A DNA stretch of 64,000 bases, from contig NZ_CP036172.1 of NCBI RefSeq assembly GCF_017357525.1, positions 904,561 through 968,560 of the forward strand, given 5' to 3'. This document shows positions 8,865 through 16,689 of this stretch, in pieces. The notes below the pieces were generated by a model. It was not told where the DNA came from, did not search any database, and worked only from the letters and a program-made list of their open reading frames with translations. The stretch is from Methanofollis aquaemaris (GTDB taxonomy: Archaea > Halobacteriota > Methanomicrobia > Methanomicrobiales > Methanofollaceae). The first letter of the stretch is position 1. The number at the start of each line of letters is the position of its first letter. A program made the translations under genes and the position numbers.

Positions 8865-9590
8865 ATGGGATTAAGAGCTCTGTTAAAATCCCTGTCTGCA
8901 ATGGAACAGGATCACCATCTGAACGGTCCCTGGCGCAAGGGTGTGGGAAGGAGTGATGATCAGGCGTGCCGCCCTCAATCGCAGGATCGTCACCGGCATC
9001 TCGCACTGGGGGGAGATCCCCCGGACCCCCTACGGACGACGATACCCGAGGGGCGACGATTGAGTGCAATACTCACTGTTGCCCTGTCGTGAGGAGAGGG
9101 AACCCTCAAAACTCTGAAGCGCAGCTCTGAACAATATTCAACCGCGTATGCCTGAGCCCGGGGTTCATGCCTGCTCCAACAGAAGAAGGCGAGAAAATTC
9201 ATCGTCGTCCGGTTTGCACCTCTGCATCGGCATACACCTCTTTGCACTCAGCAACTATCACCAAATAAAAGATATTTAGATCTCCGTTCTTCAATACGGG
9301 CCTTTTCGTTCCGATCTCATCCTCATGTGCATCCAGATCTCGATCGCACACAGGCCCTCACAGAGAGCCAGAGAGATCAAGGGCGGTGTGTGTGTTCTCT
9401 CGTTCTGGTGCAATATAGTATTATGAGAGAGATCTCTCTCTCTCCTCTCTCTAGAATAGGTACTCTGAGCCCTCTTCTCCGTCCGCGTCCATCACACTTT
9501 TTCAGTGCATTTTCGGTGCAGATGAGGTGCAAATGTGCCAGGCATGCTCTCGACTCACGTCTGATTCTACCTGGCCGAAAAAAAGGAAAT
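8865..9590. other. Intergenic, repeat-rich, no gene seen
   Basis: No supported gene. From left to right it holds a GC-rich hairpin repeat (8990-9065), a terminator-type repeat (9135-9182), an AT-richer segment, a GA/CT palindrome (9411-9458) and a terminator-type repeat (9539-9584) whose minus-strand T tract (CCTTTTTTTCGGCC) lies directly downstream of the fluC stop. Apparent frames are interrupted and without domains. Confidence 0.5.
9411..9458. repeat. GA/CT-run imperfect palindrome
   Basis: The sequence runs AGTATTATGAGAGAGAT, then CTCTCTCTCTCCTCTCTC, and ends near ATAGGTACT, forming an inverted repeat with long purine and pyrimidine runs. A closely similar element sits at 22693-22744. 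It could form a hairpin or a protein-binding site; its role is unknown. Confidence 0.5.
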
Positions 9591-9965
9591 TCAGAGTGCC
9601 GCCGCCACCGCGCCGGCACATCCCCGCCCGGCATAGAGCGCGAGGACGGTCAGCAGGAGCGTCGCCCCTATATAGGCCCCAAAGCCGAAGAGATTGTCGT
9701 CCTCAAGGCGCCTGAACGACTCCAGCCCGAAGGTCGACATCGTCGTGAAGGCCCCGAGGAGCCCGACGGTCAGGAAGATCCGCATCTCCTCGCTCACCAC
9801 GCCGGTATACTCGGCAATATAACTCACCCAGCTGAGCGCAAAACAGCCGAGCACATTTACTCCAAGCGTCCCGACAGGGAAGGAGGCATACCCTTCATGG
9901 AGCCATCCGCTGATCTCGTAACGCAACAATGCACCGGCAAACCTGCCGGTCCCGATAAGCAGCAA
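9591..9965 (-). CDS. crcB: Fluoride exporter FluC/CrcB
   Basis: This 124-residue small membrane protein has four predicted helices and exports fluoride. Family motifs are present: GRFAGALLRYEIS near the N-terminus, PVGTLGVNVLGCF with the conserved Asn (about 31-43), and GLLGAFTTMSTFGLES (about 68-83), matching the usual GGFTTFSTF segment that lines the fluoride pore. The only good start in this frame is TTG at 9965, which opens directly at the first family motif; a nearby ATG is out of frame. A fluoride riboswitch lies about 40-90 nt upstream, which independently supports the assignment. FluC works as a dual-topology dimer. Confidence 0.9.
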   Translation of the reverse strand: MLLIGTGRFAGALLRYEISGWLHEGYASFPVGTLGVNVLGCFALSWVSYIAEYTGVVSEEMRIFLTVGLLGAFTTMSTFGLESFRRLEDDNLFGFGAYIGATLLLTVLALYAGRGCAGAVAAAL

Positions 9966-10001
9966 TCCATCATGGCCCCTGCGCGCTTGAAAACCCGTGG
10001 A

Positions 10002-10054
10002 AAAAAGAAGTCATCAGTTAGGACGGCGGTTCAAGGCGACTTCATCGCCCGGCC
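10002..10054 (-). promoter_or_regulatory. Fluoride riboswitch (crcB motif)
   Basis: On the minus strand, between a promoter region and fluC, the sequence reads GGGCGATGAAGTCGCC, then TTGAACCGCC, then TAACTGATGACTTC. These are the conserved blocks of the crcB fluoride-sensing RNA (GGCGATG...GCC, an internal AACC-type segment and CTGATG plus a closing strand). GAAGTC at the 5' side can pair with GACTTC at the 3' side. A run of six Ts follows at once (10001-10006), so ligand binding could control termination. The hit was made by eye and needs an Rfam crcB model to confirm. Confidence 0.85.
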
Positions 10055-10162
10055 CCCCGAAAAGGGGCTCGAATCTATGGTGTGTAATAACACGGCCCGG
10101 AGAGATCTCAAGATGGCGGAGTCCACCGATCCCCTACAAAAAGAGAAAAGGAAAGAGACCCC

Positions 10163-11341
10163 TCACTCGGCCGCCAGCGCCGTGATCGGGGAGAGACGCG
10201 AAGCCTTCCAGGCGGGATACACCCCGGAAAGCACGCAGATCCCGATACCCACCCCGATCCCGACGACCACGTTCATCAGCACCGACGGGGCGAAGAGATA
10301 CGAGATGTCCTGAAGCATCAGCACGATGAGGATCGCACCGGCTATCAGGCTGAGTATCCCACCGATCACCGCTCCGATCGCCCCCAGGATCCCGGCCTCG
10401 TACAGGAACATCTTGATGATCTCCCTGCTTTTGACCCCGATACTTCGGAGGATCCCGATCTCGCGCGTCCGCTCGGTCACCGACATCATCATCACATTGA
10501 AGATGCTCACTGCCGCGACTAAGAGCGAGATCCCGGCGATCCCGGTGACCGCCATCGATACCGCCCCGAGAACCCCCGAGATCATCTCGACCAGGGCCTT
10601 CGGGTCCGAGATATCGACCGTCTCCTTCCTTCCGTTGAGACTCTTGTCCAGGCTCTCTCGCACCTTCTCGACCCCGTCGAGATCCTCGACGATGACCAGG
10701 GCCCTATCGTACCCGCTGTCTTTCCCGTTGAGTTCCTGGTACAGCCGGTCGGTGATGATGATCGAACTGTAGGTCGAGATCCCGGTGCCGAACCCGGAGT
10801 TCTTCAGGATGCCGGCGACCCGCACCTTCTTGGCATGCTCATCGTCGCCGATGGTGATCCTGCTCCCGATCGTGAGGTCATGCTCCTCGGCGATGTCCGA
10901 GGAGATCAGCGCGCGGTCGCCGCCATGGATCATCACGCCTTCCTCGACCTTGACGACAAGAGGCATGTCGGCAGGGTCAAGCCCATAGACCGAGGCATAC
11001 CCATCCTCGCCGGCCGCCCTGAACTGCGAGAAGGTCGAACGGTACGGGACGACCGGGTTGCCCATGCTTGCCCGCTCGATCTTTCTCACCTCAGGGATGC
11101 TGAGCGTCTCCTTGCTCCCGCCGAAGAAACCGCCCCCGCCACTCGCGGGGGAGACGGTGATCTGCCCGCCTCCGTCGCCCAGGTCGCCGGTCACCGCGAC
11201 CTGGAGGGCCGAGCCCATGATCCCCATCGTGGTGATGGCAAAGACCCCGATGACGATCCCGATCGCCGCCAGGACCGACCTGAGGAAGTGGAGGCGGACA
11301 TTGCGCTTTGCCAGGTCGAAGTAGATGTCGGTGCCGATCAC
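10163..11341 (-). CDS. ABC transporter permease, MacB/FtsX type
   Basis: The 392-residue permease has the MacB layout: one N-terminal membrane helix (about 20-42, FLRSVLAAIGIVIGVFAITTMG), a large extracytoplasmic domain (about 45-265), and three C-terminal helices (about 270-385). The conserved cytoplasmic segment ERTREIGILRSIGVKSREI follows the second helix. The start is GTG 11341, overlapping the ATPase stop by 4 nt (GTGA). With the ATPase and the secreted CARDB-like protein upstream it makes a three-gene operon. Such transporters often extrude peptides or lipids or act as mechanotransmission devices; the substrate is unknown. Confidence 0.85.
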   Translation of the reverse strand: MIGTDIYFDLAKRNVRLHFLRSVLAAIGIVIGVFAITTMGIMGSALQVAVTGDLGDGGGQITVSPASGGGGFFGGSKETLSIPEVRKIERASMGNPVVPYRSTFSQFRAAGEDGYASVYGLDPADMPLVVKVEEGVMIHGGDRALISSDIAEEHDLTIGSRITIGDDEHAKKVRVAGILKNSGFGTGISTYSSIIITDRLYQELNGKDSGYDRALVIVEDLDGVEKVRESLDKSLNGRKETVDISDPKALVEMISGVLGAVSMAVTGIAGISLLVAAVSIFNVMMMSVTERTREIGILRSIGVKSREIIKMFLYEAGILGAIGAVIGGILSLIAGAILIVLMLQDISYLFAPSVLMNVVVGIGVGIGICVLSGVYPAWKASRLSPITALAAE

Positions 11342-12015
11342 GCCACCACCCTCCCGTCCATGAGCCTGACCACCCGGTCGGCGTACTCCGCCGTGCTCGG
11401 GTCATGGGTCACCATCACCACCGTCTTGCCGGCCTGGTTCAGTTCGGTCAGGAGTTCCATGATCTGGACCCCCATCTTCGAGTCCAGGTTCCCGGTCGGT
11501 TCGTCGCAGAGAAGGATCGCCGGGTCGTTGACCAGGGCCCTGGCGATGGCCACCCGCTGCTGCTGCCCGCCGGAGAGTTCGTTGGGAGTGTGAGTGGCGA
11601 GTTCGGCGTCGAGCCCGACCTTCTCCAGGAGTTCCAGGGCCTGCCCCTCCTCTTCCCCATGTTTGTGCTTGATGATATAGGGATACTCCACATTCTCCCT
11701 GGCCGTCAGGACCGGGATGAGGTTGAACTTCTGGAAGATGAACCCGATGGCGTCCCGGCGGAGATCGGTGAGAGCGTCGTCGGAGAGGTTTCTGGTGTTC
11801 ACCCCGTTGATGACGACGTCTCCTTCGGTCGGCGTGTCCAGGCAGCCGACCTGGTTGAGGAGGGTCGACTTGCCTGAGCCGGACGGGCCCATGATCGCCA
11901 CGAACTCCCCGGGGTCGATGGTGATCGAGACGCCGTCGAGCGACCTGACGTCTCCGGCGACCCTCGGATAGATCTTGACGACGTCAACGAGGCGGATGAC
12001 CGGCTCGTCTCCCAT
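11338..12015 (-). CDS. ABC transporter ATP-binding protein, MacB/LolD type
   Basis: This 225-residue ATPase shows Walker A GPSGSGKST (about 41-49), the Q loop FIFQKFNLIP, the signature LSGGQQQRVAIARAL, Walker B ILLCDEPTGNLDS and the H loop VTHDPST. The CDEPTGNLD sequence is typical of the LolD/MacB/FtsE subfamily. ATG 12015 is chosen because GGAGG lies 5 nt upstream; a frame opening at 12027 adds four residues. The start overlaps the stop of the upstream secreted protein (TAATG), indicating translational coupling. Confidence 0.92.
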   Translation of the reverse strand: MGDEPVIRLVDVVKIYPRVAGDVRSLDGVSITIDPGEFVAIMGPSGSGKSTLLNQVGCLDTPTEGDVVINGVNTRNLSDDALTDLRRDAIGFIFQKFNLIPVLTARENVEYPYIIKHKHGEEEGQALELLEKVGLDAELATHTPNELSGGQQQRVAIARALVNDPAILLCDEPTGNLDSKMGVQIMELLTELNQAGKTVVMVTHDPSTAEYADRVVRLMDGRVVA

Positions 12016-13205
12016 TATTTCCTCCACCTGTTCAGGAGCCCGCTGCTCTTCAGGATCGCCCCGAGGACACCCAGGCCGACCACGCCGAAGAGGATCATCA
12101 CCGGCAGGGGGATGGACTCGTCCTTTGTCTCGGTGGCGGCGGGGGCATGCACCCCGGTTGAGATAGTCTGGTGCTTGGTGATGGCGAGTGGCATCGTCCG
12201 GGTATACGGCGTGCCGTCGGCGTCGCGGTAGGTGATCACGAGCGGGACCGACGTGGCGTTCTCGGCGCTGAAGTCGAGTTCAAAACTCGCGAGGTCGTCG
12301 GGGTCGAGGCTGCCGATGGCGTACTCCGGATAGGGATTCTCAGGCACGGCCGGGTCGCCGGAGGTGACGACGACCGACTTGGCGGCCTCGAGCCCGGCAT
12401 TGGCGATGTCGCCGCTGACCGAGTACGAGCCGAAATTGCCGTGGACCTCGATATTGTTCACCACCAGCTCGGCCCGGGTGTTGGACTGGCCGAAGACGAC
12501 CGGAAGGGTGACGGTGGCGGTGTGGGTGTTGGGCCCGGTGTGGTAGGTGACGTCGAAGGCGAGGTCGGTCTCCTGGGTGGCGGTGACGTCGAGGGTCACG
12601 TTGGCCTGGGCCGAGGGGGCGAGGGTGCCGACAAACCACCCGGTCTGAGCGGCCTCGATCCCCTCGCCTCTGGGGGTGACGGTGATCCCGGTCACCGGGG
12701 AGGTGCGTGGATTGCCGACGACGAGAGTGATGTGCTCCTTCTTCCCTTCGGTGAAGGCGTCCGGACGGCCGGTGACGACGACCGTCAGGGGAGTCTCCTC
12801 GACCCTGACCGGGACACGGGTGCTCAGACTGCCGTCCTGACCGTAGTCCAGCGAGAACCATGGGTAGTAGACGCCATCATGGGTGTTTGGATCGGCCCTG
12901 ATCGTGAAGGTATACGAGACGGTGGTACCGGGTCCGATGGTTCCGGCAGCTTCGTAGGCCCCGTCGTTGAGGGTTTTGATTTCGGTGCCTTTCAGGACGG
13001 CCCTGCTGACCTGAACCGGTTCGGTGCCGCTGTTCATGACTTTGGCGGTGATTGTCCCGGTGTCGCCGGGCATGAGGGTGGCCGGGTCGACAGTCGTGTT
13101 CGTGACCGAGACATGCGAGGCCGCTCCGGTCGCGGAGGCCGCGGCGGCGGAGCAGACGAGGATCATCAGCCCGAGAATGAGGGCGAGAGGTGTGCGGTAT
13201 GTCAT
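12015..13205 (-). CDS. Secreted CARDB-like (S-layer domain) membrane-anchored protein
   Basis: The 396-residue product starts with a clear signal peptide (MTYRTPLALILGLMILVCSA, cut near ASA-TG) and ends with a single membrane helix (about 365-385) and a short basic tail LLNRWRK. The outside part looks like three successive Ig-like or CARDB beta-sandwich repeats, with phrases such as PATLMPGDTGTITAKVMNSG, TPLTVVVTGRPDAFTEGKK and AELVVNNIEVHGNFGSYSV. COG1361-type proteins of this build commonly precede MacB-like ABC genes in methanogens. It may hand cargo to, or anchor, the ABC complex; that is inference from operon position. Confidence 0.75.
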   Translation of the reverse strand: MTYRTPLALILGLMILVCSAAAASATGAASHVSVTNTTVDPATLMPGDTGTITAKVMNSGTEPVQVSRAVLKGTEIKTLNDGAYEAAGTIGPGTTVSYTFTIRADPNTHDGVYYPWFSLDYGQDGSLSTRVPVRVEETPLTVVVTGRPDAFTEGKKEHITLVVGNPRTSPVTGITVTPRGEGIEAAQTGWFVGTLAPSAQANVTLDVTATQETDLAFDVTYHTGPNTHTATVTLPVVFGQSNTRAELVVNNIEVHGNFGSYSVSGDIANAGLEAAKSVVVTSGDPAVPENPYPEYAIGSLDPDDLASFELDFSAENATSVPLVITYRDADGTPYTRTMPLAITKHQTISTGVHAPAATETKDESIPLPVMILFGVVGLGVLGAILKSSGLLNRWRK

Positions 13206-13378
13206 AGATATACTGATCTCCGTGGGTGGGCACCCGCGCCCACCTTTGTGTAAAGCATGTTGTACATTTTGTCTTTAATACCTTACCATATGTCAATAGT
13301 AGTATTCATATAGACAAACACATCTTACATTTCTCTGCACCAGGCCGCCGCAGCGGCCACTGCTCTAAGGAGAACACC

Positions 13379-13963
13379 ATGGACACAGACACATCCTTCA
13401 TCGACATCCTTACCGGCCCAGAACGGTTCTTCGAATCGCTGGGCGAACGTATCGAGAGCATCAAGATCCCCGGCATCATCATCCTCTTCACCGCCCTGCT
13501 GGCGGCGCTCACCGCCTACCTCGCCGCCGGGGCCGTGCCCCTGACCGGCCTGGAAGGCGCCGACGCAGAAGCCCTGAGACCATTTGTCGGGATCTTCGCC
13601 GCAGCCGCCATCTTCATCGGCATCTTCATCATCTGGGGCATCCAGTCGCTGATCCTCCATGTGATCGCAAAGGTTCTCGGCGGCACCGGCTCATTCAAGT
13701 CGACGCTCGCCGTCGTCGGGTACGGCAACCTCCCGCAGGTTCTGATGGGAGTCTTGGGCCTCGCCCTCCTCCTCGTCTACCACATGGACATCGAGAAACT
13801 GAGCGCCGCCCTCGGCCTCGTCATCATGGGACTCATCTTCACCCTCTGGTCGACGGTGATCTGGTTCTTCGGCTTCAAGCATGCCCACGAACTCACCACC
13901 GCAAAGGCCGGCGTAATCGCAGGGATCATCCTCATCATCTCGATGCTGTCCATCGCGATCTGA
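13379..13963 (+). CDS. Yip1-domain integral membrane protein
   Basis: The 194-residue protein has a short soluble start (FIDILTGPERFFESLGERIES) followed by five predicted membrane helices, the arrangement of archaeal and bacterial Yip1-family proteins. Eukaryotic Yip1 proteins act in membrane trafficking; the prokaryotic role is unknown. ATG 13379 follows AAGGAGA at 13367-13373, which settles the start; the frame upstream to 13226 runs through promoter DNA. A T-rich stretch (14045-14050) after a GC-rich stretch follows the stop and probably terminates it. Confidence 0.75.
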   Translation: MDTDTSFIDILTGPERFFESLGERIESIKIPGIIILFTALLAALTAYLAAGAVPLTGLEGADAEALRPFVGIFAAAAIFIGIFIIWGIQSLILHVIAKVLGGTGSFKSTLAVVGYGNLPQVLMGVLGLALLLVYHMDIEKLSAALGLVIMGLIFTLWSTVIWFFGFKHAHELTTAKAGVIAGIILIISMLSIAI

Positions 13964-14534
13964 GGGCGAACAGACACCTCCGGACCCTCCAACCAGCACA
14001 CACACAGATGGGCGGGAACATACCACCGTCTCCCCCGCCCCCACTTTTTTGGGACGTTCTTCCCCCGGTTTTGTAGGACCGGGCATGAGGTGAGAGCAGG
14101 CCGCAGGCACGATTACTATGGGGTCATCCCAGAACTTCTATGGCCCTGATAGGTGAGTGGAAGAAGTTTCCGAAGCACGGTTTCGTTCAAGAGATTGGTG
14201 CCGCCCCGCCCCTATCTTCGTGGTGGGGGGGTGGGGGGGTGGGGGGGTCTCCCCACGGCGAGGATCGGCGGGGGGCAATGAAGTGGTGGTCCTATGTGGT
14301 GTCCTACTCTGAAGAGGGAACAAGGATTCACTCACCAGAAACCAACAAGAATTTTCATCCCGTATGCTTGAACCCCGTGTTCATGGTGAATCTACAGAGC
14401 CCTCAACTGCCACCCCCTCCCCATCCTCGCCGTGGTGGGGGTGAGAGTCAGTGTTCCTCATCTGCTGTTCTGTCATGAAGTGAGGAGTCAGGATCTCCGG
14501 CATGCCCTTCCGGCACCCGGCAGACGCGAGGCGG
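13964..14534. other. Intergenic with terminator, G-runs and repeats
   Basis: No supported gene. It holds a likely terminator (CCCACTTTTTTGGG, 14040-14053), a GC-rich hairpin repeat (14205-14275) whose centre has three G7 runs separated by single Ts (14225-14247), and a terminator-type repeat (14350-14403, ATTTTCATCCCGTATGCTTG then TCTACAGAGCC). The short frame at 14140-14478 runs through all of these and is not credible. Confidence 0.5.
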
Positions 14535-14735
14535 TCACCGACCGTCATCCGGCGAGAAGATCTCCTCGATTGTCACATTAAAATAACGGGCGATCTTGAA
14601 AGCAAGGTCAAGGGAAGGGTCGTATTTTTTCTTCTCGATGGCGATGATCGTCTGCCGGGTCACCCCCAGAGCCACCGCCAGTTGCTCCTGGGTGAGGTCG
14701 TGCAGTGCCCGGTAGACCTTGAGTTTATTATTCAT
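14535..14735 (-). CDS. XRE/Cro-family HTH transcriptional regulator
   Basis: The 66-residue protein is a single helix-turn-helix domain. The recognition region reads LTQEQLAVALGVTRQTIIAIE, followed by KKKYDPSLDLAFKIARYF and IEEIF, which is typical of the short YozG-like regulators. ATG 14735 overlaps the stop of the upstream membrane protein by 8 nt, so the two are translated together. Regulators of this type are commonly paired with a DUF2178 membrane protein, as here, and probably control their own operon. Confidence 0.88.
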   Translation of the reverse strand: MNNKLKVYRALHDLTQEQLAVALGVTRQTIIAIEKKKYDPSLDLAFKIARYFNVTIEEIFSPDDGR

Positions 14736-15132
14736 CGTCCCCTTCATCCCAGAATGGCTTTATCGCGATGATCCAGAGGACCAGGTACAGCAGGATGATC
14801 CCGCCCGCAAGTTGGAGGAGGAACATCCCGTCATTCATCGCTCTCTCAAGTTGGAGGAGCGCCCCCGAAACAAAAAAGCCCAGTCCGAAAAAGATCATCA
14901 AGAAAAGCGCGATCTTCAAGGTCTTCTCGGCCACCTGCTCTTCAACCTGACTCAACCGCTCGTCCCAGATCACCCCCTTCACCCGCTGCCTGCAGACAAA
15001 GACCAGGAGCAGGGCGATATAGAAAGAGAGTTCTGCAAGGTTGTCAAAGCCCGCGCTCAGGACGAGCGTGAAGACGACAACCTCAACAACGGCGATGAGG
15101 GCGATACAGAGGAAAAACTGGCTTCGATTCAT
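14728..15132 (-). CDS. DUF2178-like four-helix membrane protein
   Basis: The 134-residue protein has four predicted membrane helices in two hairpins (about 5-24, 32-48, 72-92, 102-122), separated by a charged cytoplasmic loop (RQRVKGVIWDERLSQVEEQVAEKT). This loop and the pairing with a small XRE regulator are the hallmarks of the DUF2178 group. Function is unknown; a sensor role for the regulator is plausible but inferred. Confidence 0.7.
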   Translation of the reverse strand: MNRSQFFLCIALIAVVEVVVFTLVLSAGFDNLAELSFYIALLLVFVCRQRVKGVIWDERLSQVEEQVAEKTLKIALFLMIFFGLGFFVSGALLQLERAMNDGMFLLQLAGGIILLYLVLWIIAIKPFWDEGDDE

Positions 15133-15198
15133 GTACAGCCTTATAAAACGTGTTCGCGGCCACTGTTAATATACCTTGACATCAGGGGATGGAGAGGC

Positions 15199-15849
15199 TC
15201 ACTCCATCGCCAGATCATAGATCCTGGCATAATACCTGGCCTGGAAGATCGACAGCGGGATCGTAACCAGTGCGAGAAGTGCAAACGCAACCACGTCCAC
15301 CGGGATGAGCATGACAAGAGCGATGACTGCATTTGAAAAGGCGGCGACAAGGACCACGGCAGCTACATACTGCCAGAAGCCGATACGGTCGATGCACCTC
15401 CAGATCTTTCCGAACGAGAATGCGGCAAAAAATCTCCGCTCCCGGGCAAACAAGATCAATGCAATGTTTACAAACAGAGACAGCAGGATATAAAGTACCA
15501 GAACACCAAGGACTCCGCCGATTATCTCGGGCAGAAGAGGCTCGATCGCACCGACGCCTTCCATCTCGTAGAGAACCAGGACAGAACCGGCAAGCGCCAT
15601 GACCCCCACGATCACCGGGACGATATAGAACATCCAGATCATACAGATCTTGATCCCATCGACGAACATCCCCCAGGACCACCGCACCGGCGGCGCCGGA
15701 TCTTCCCCACGCAGAATCGAGACAAGATACCCGAAGAAGAGAGGGAAGATGACCAGACTGACAAGCAACTTGAGGTTATCCTTCCACCGCCCCCAGAATG
15801 CGCCCTTCGTATAATGGGCCGCGTCCATAAAGTGTGCACCAAGATCCAT
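15199..15849 (-). CDS. DUF4013-family membrane protein
   Basis: The 216-residue protein has about five hydrophobic segments, with the family-like start HYTKGAFWGRWKDNLKLLVSLVIFPLFFGYLVSIL and a C-terminal helix ending in FQARYYARIYDLA. DUF4013 proteins are common in methanogens and have no known function. It stands 66 nt upstream of the DUF2178-XRE pair on the same strand and may share a transcript with it. Confidence 0.7.
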   Translation of the reverse strand: MDLGAHFMDAAHYTKGAFWGRWKDNLKLLVSLVIFPLFFGYLVSILRGEDPAPPVRWSWGMFVDGIKICMIWMFYIVPVIVGVMALAGSVLVLYEMEGVGAIEPLLPEIIGGVLGVLVLYILLSLFVNIALILFARERRFFAAFSFGKIWRCIDRIGFWQYVAAVVLVAAFSNAVIALVMLIPVDVVAFALLALVTIPLSIFQARYYARIYDLAME

Positions 15850-16320
15850 CAGATACTCACGTCTCTCTCATAGGTGTGCCGGGGGGGTAGAGAAGACTTG
15901 CGGCGTCTACCCGGAGAGACGGAATCATGAATCCGAAGAAGTTCGATAGATAAGTATTCTCGCTCACAACACAGTAGCAGGCGAGAGCACAAACTATCAC
16001 CGTCCCCCGGCGCGAGAGAGCAGGTTAGCATATCCTTCTGGTGGGGCGGCCCTTCTGATCGACGTGCCTTCCCACTCCATCAGCAGGAGGCGCGGCCTCC
16101 GGACCTCCGGGATTGCGATGGGGACGGGAAGGCGGCGGGGAGATCATGAAGGGGGTGTTGCCGTCACAAGCGGAAGTGTCGGACAGGTGAGGGACGCCGC
16201 CCTCTCGACCAGCGGCACCGGAGTTACGGGGCCGGAGGACAACACGAAAACGCTCCATCGATACTCTCCAGGAGAGGGCGACGGGCGATCGAACAGGCAC
16301 TGAAAGAGAGCCTCGACGGA
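15850..16320. other. Intergenic with one GC-rich repeat
   Basis: No supported gene. A variant of the GC-rich hairpin repeat spans about 16060-16140 (CCTTCCC...GGGAAGG arms around CGGCCTCCGG). The AT-richer piece at about 15930-15970 probably holds promoter elements for the DUF4013 gene. Overlapping short frames on both strands lack any domain. Confidence 0.4.
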
Positions 16321-16689
16321 TCAACCTGCAAAAAAATGGTCCAGCACCTTTTTCAACTCCAGCGGTGCGATCGGTTTCTCGAGCACCTCGACGATTGAAC
16401 CCTGATGCCGTTCGTACTCGGCCGATTCCAGGGGACGCGCGGTGAAGAGCATCACCGGGGTCGCCGGGAGGTCCGGGTCTGCGGCCAGGGCATCGAGCAC
16501 CTGCCAGCCGTCGACCGGGGCCATCGTCACATCGAGGAGGAGGAGTTCAGGACGGGCCGACCTGACGAGGGCCAGACCTTCATCTGCCGAAGCGGCGAGA
16601 AGAGGCCGGTACCCGATCCGTTCCAGGACTATCTTCATCATCTCCAGGATGGGACGGTCATCGTCGATCACCAGGACCTCAGGTTTCAC
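16321..16689 (-). CDS. Response regulator receiver-domain protein
   Basis: This 122-residue protein is a stand-alone receiver domain. The acidic triad lies in VLVIDDDRP (residues 9-11), the phospho-acceptor is Asp53 in LLLLDVTM, a Thr sits in LFTARP, and the conserved Lys is in EKPIAP. There is no output domain. The start is GTG 16689, overlapping the kinase stop by 2 nt (GTGA); the frame continues upstream inside the kinase gene, which is a shadow. It is the evident partner of the kinase at 16686. Confidence 0.88.
   Translation of the reverse strand: MKPEVLVIDDDRPILEMMKIVLERIGYRPLLAASADEGLALVRSARPELLLLDVTMAPVDGWQVLDALAADPDLPATPVMLFTARPLESAEYERHQGSIVEVLEKPIAPLELKKVLDHFFAG

Noticed and set aside
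14140-14478. 112-codon + strand frame
   Set aside because: It runs through a G-run repeat and a terminator-type repeat, with no ribosome-binding site and no domain.
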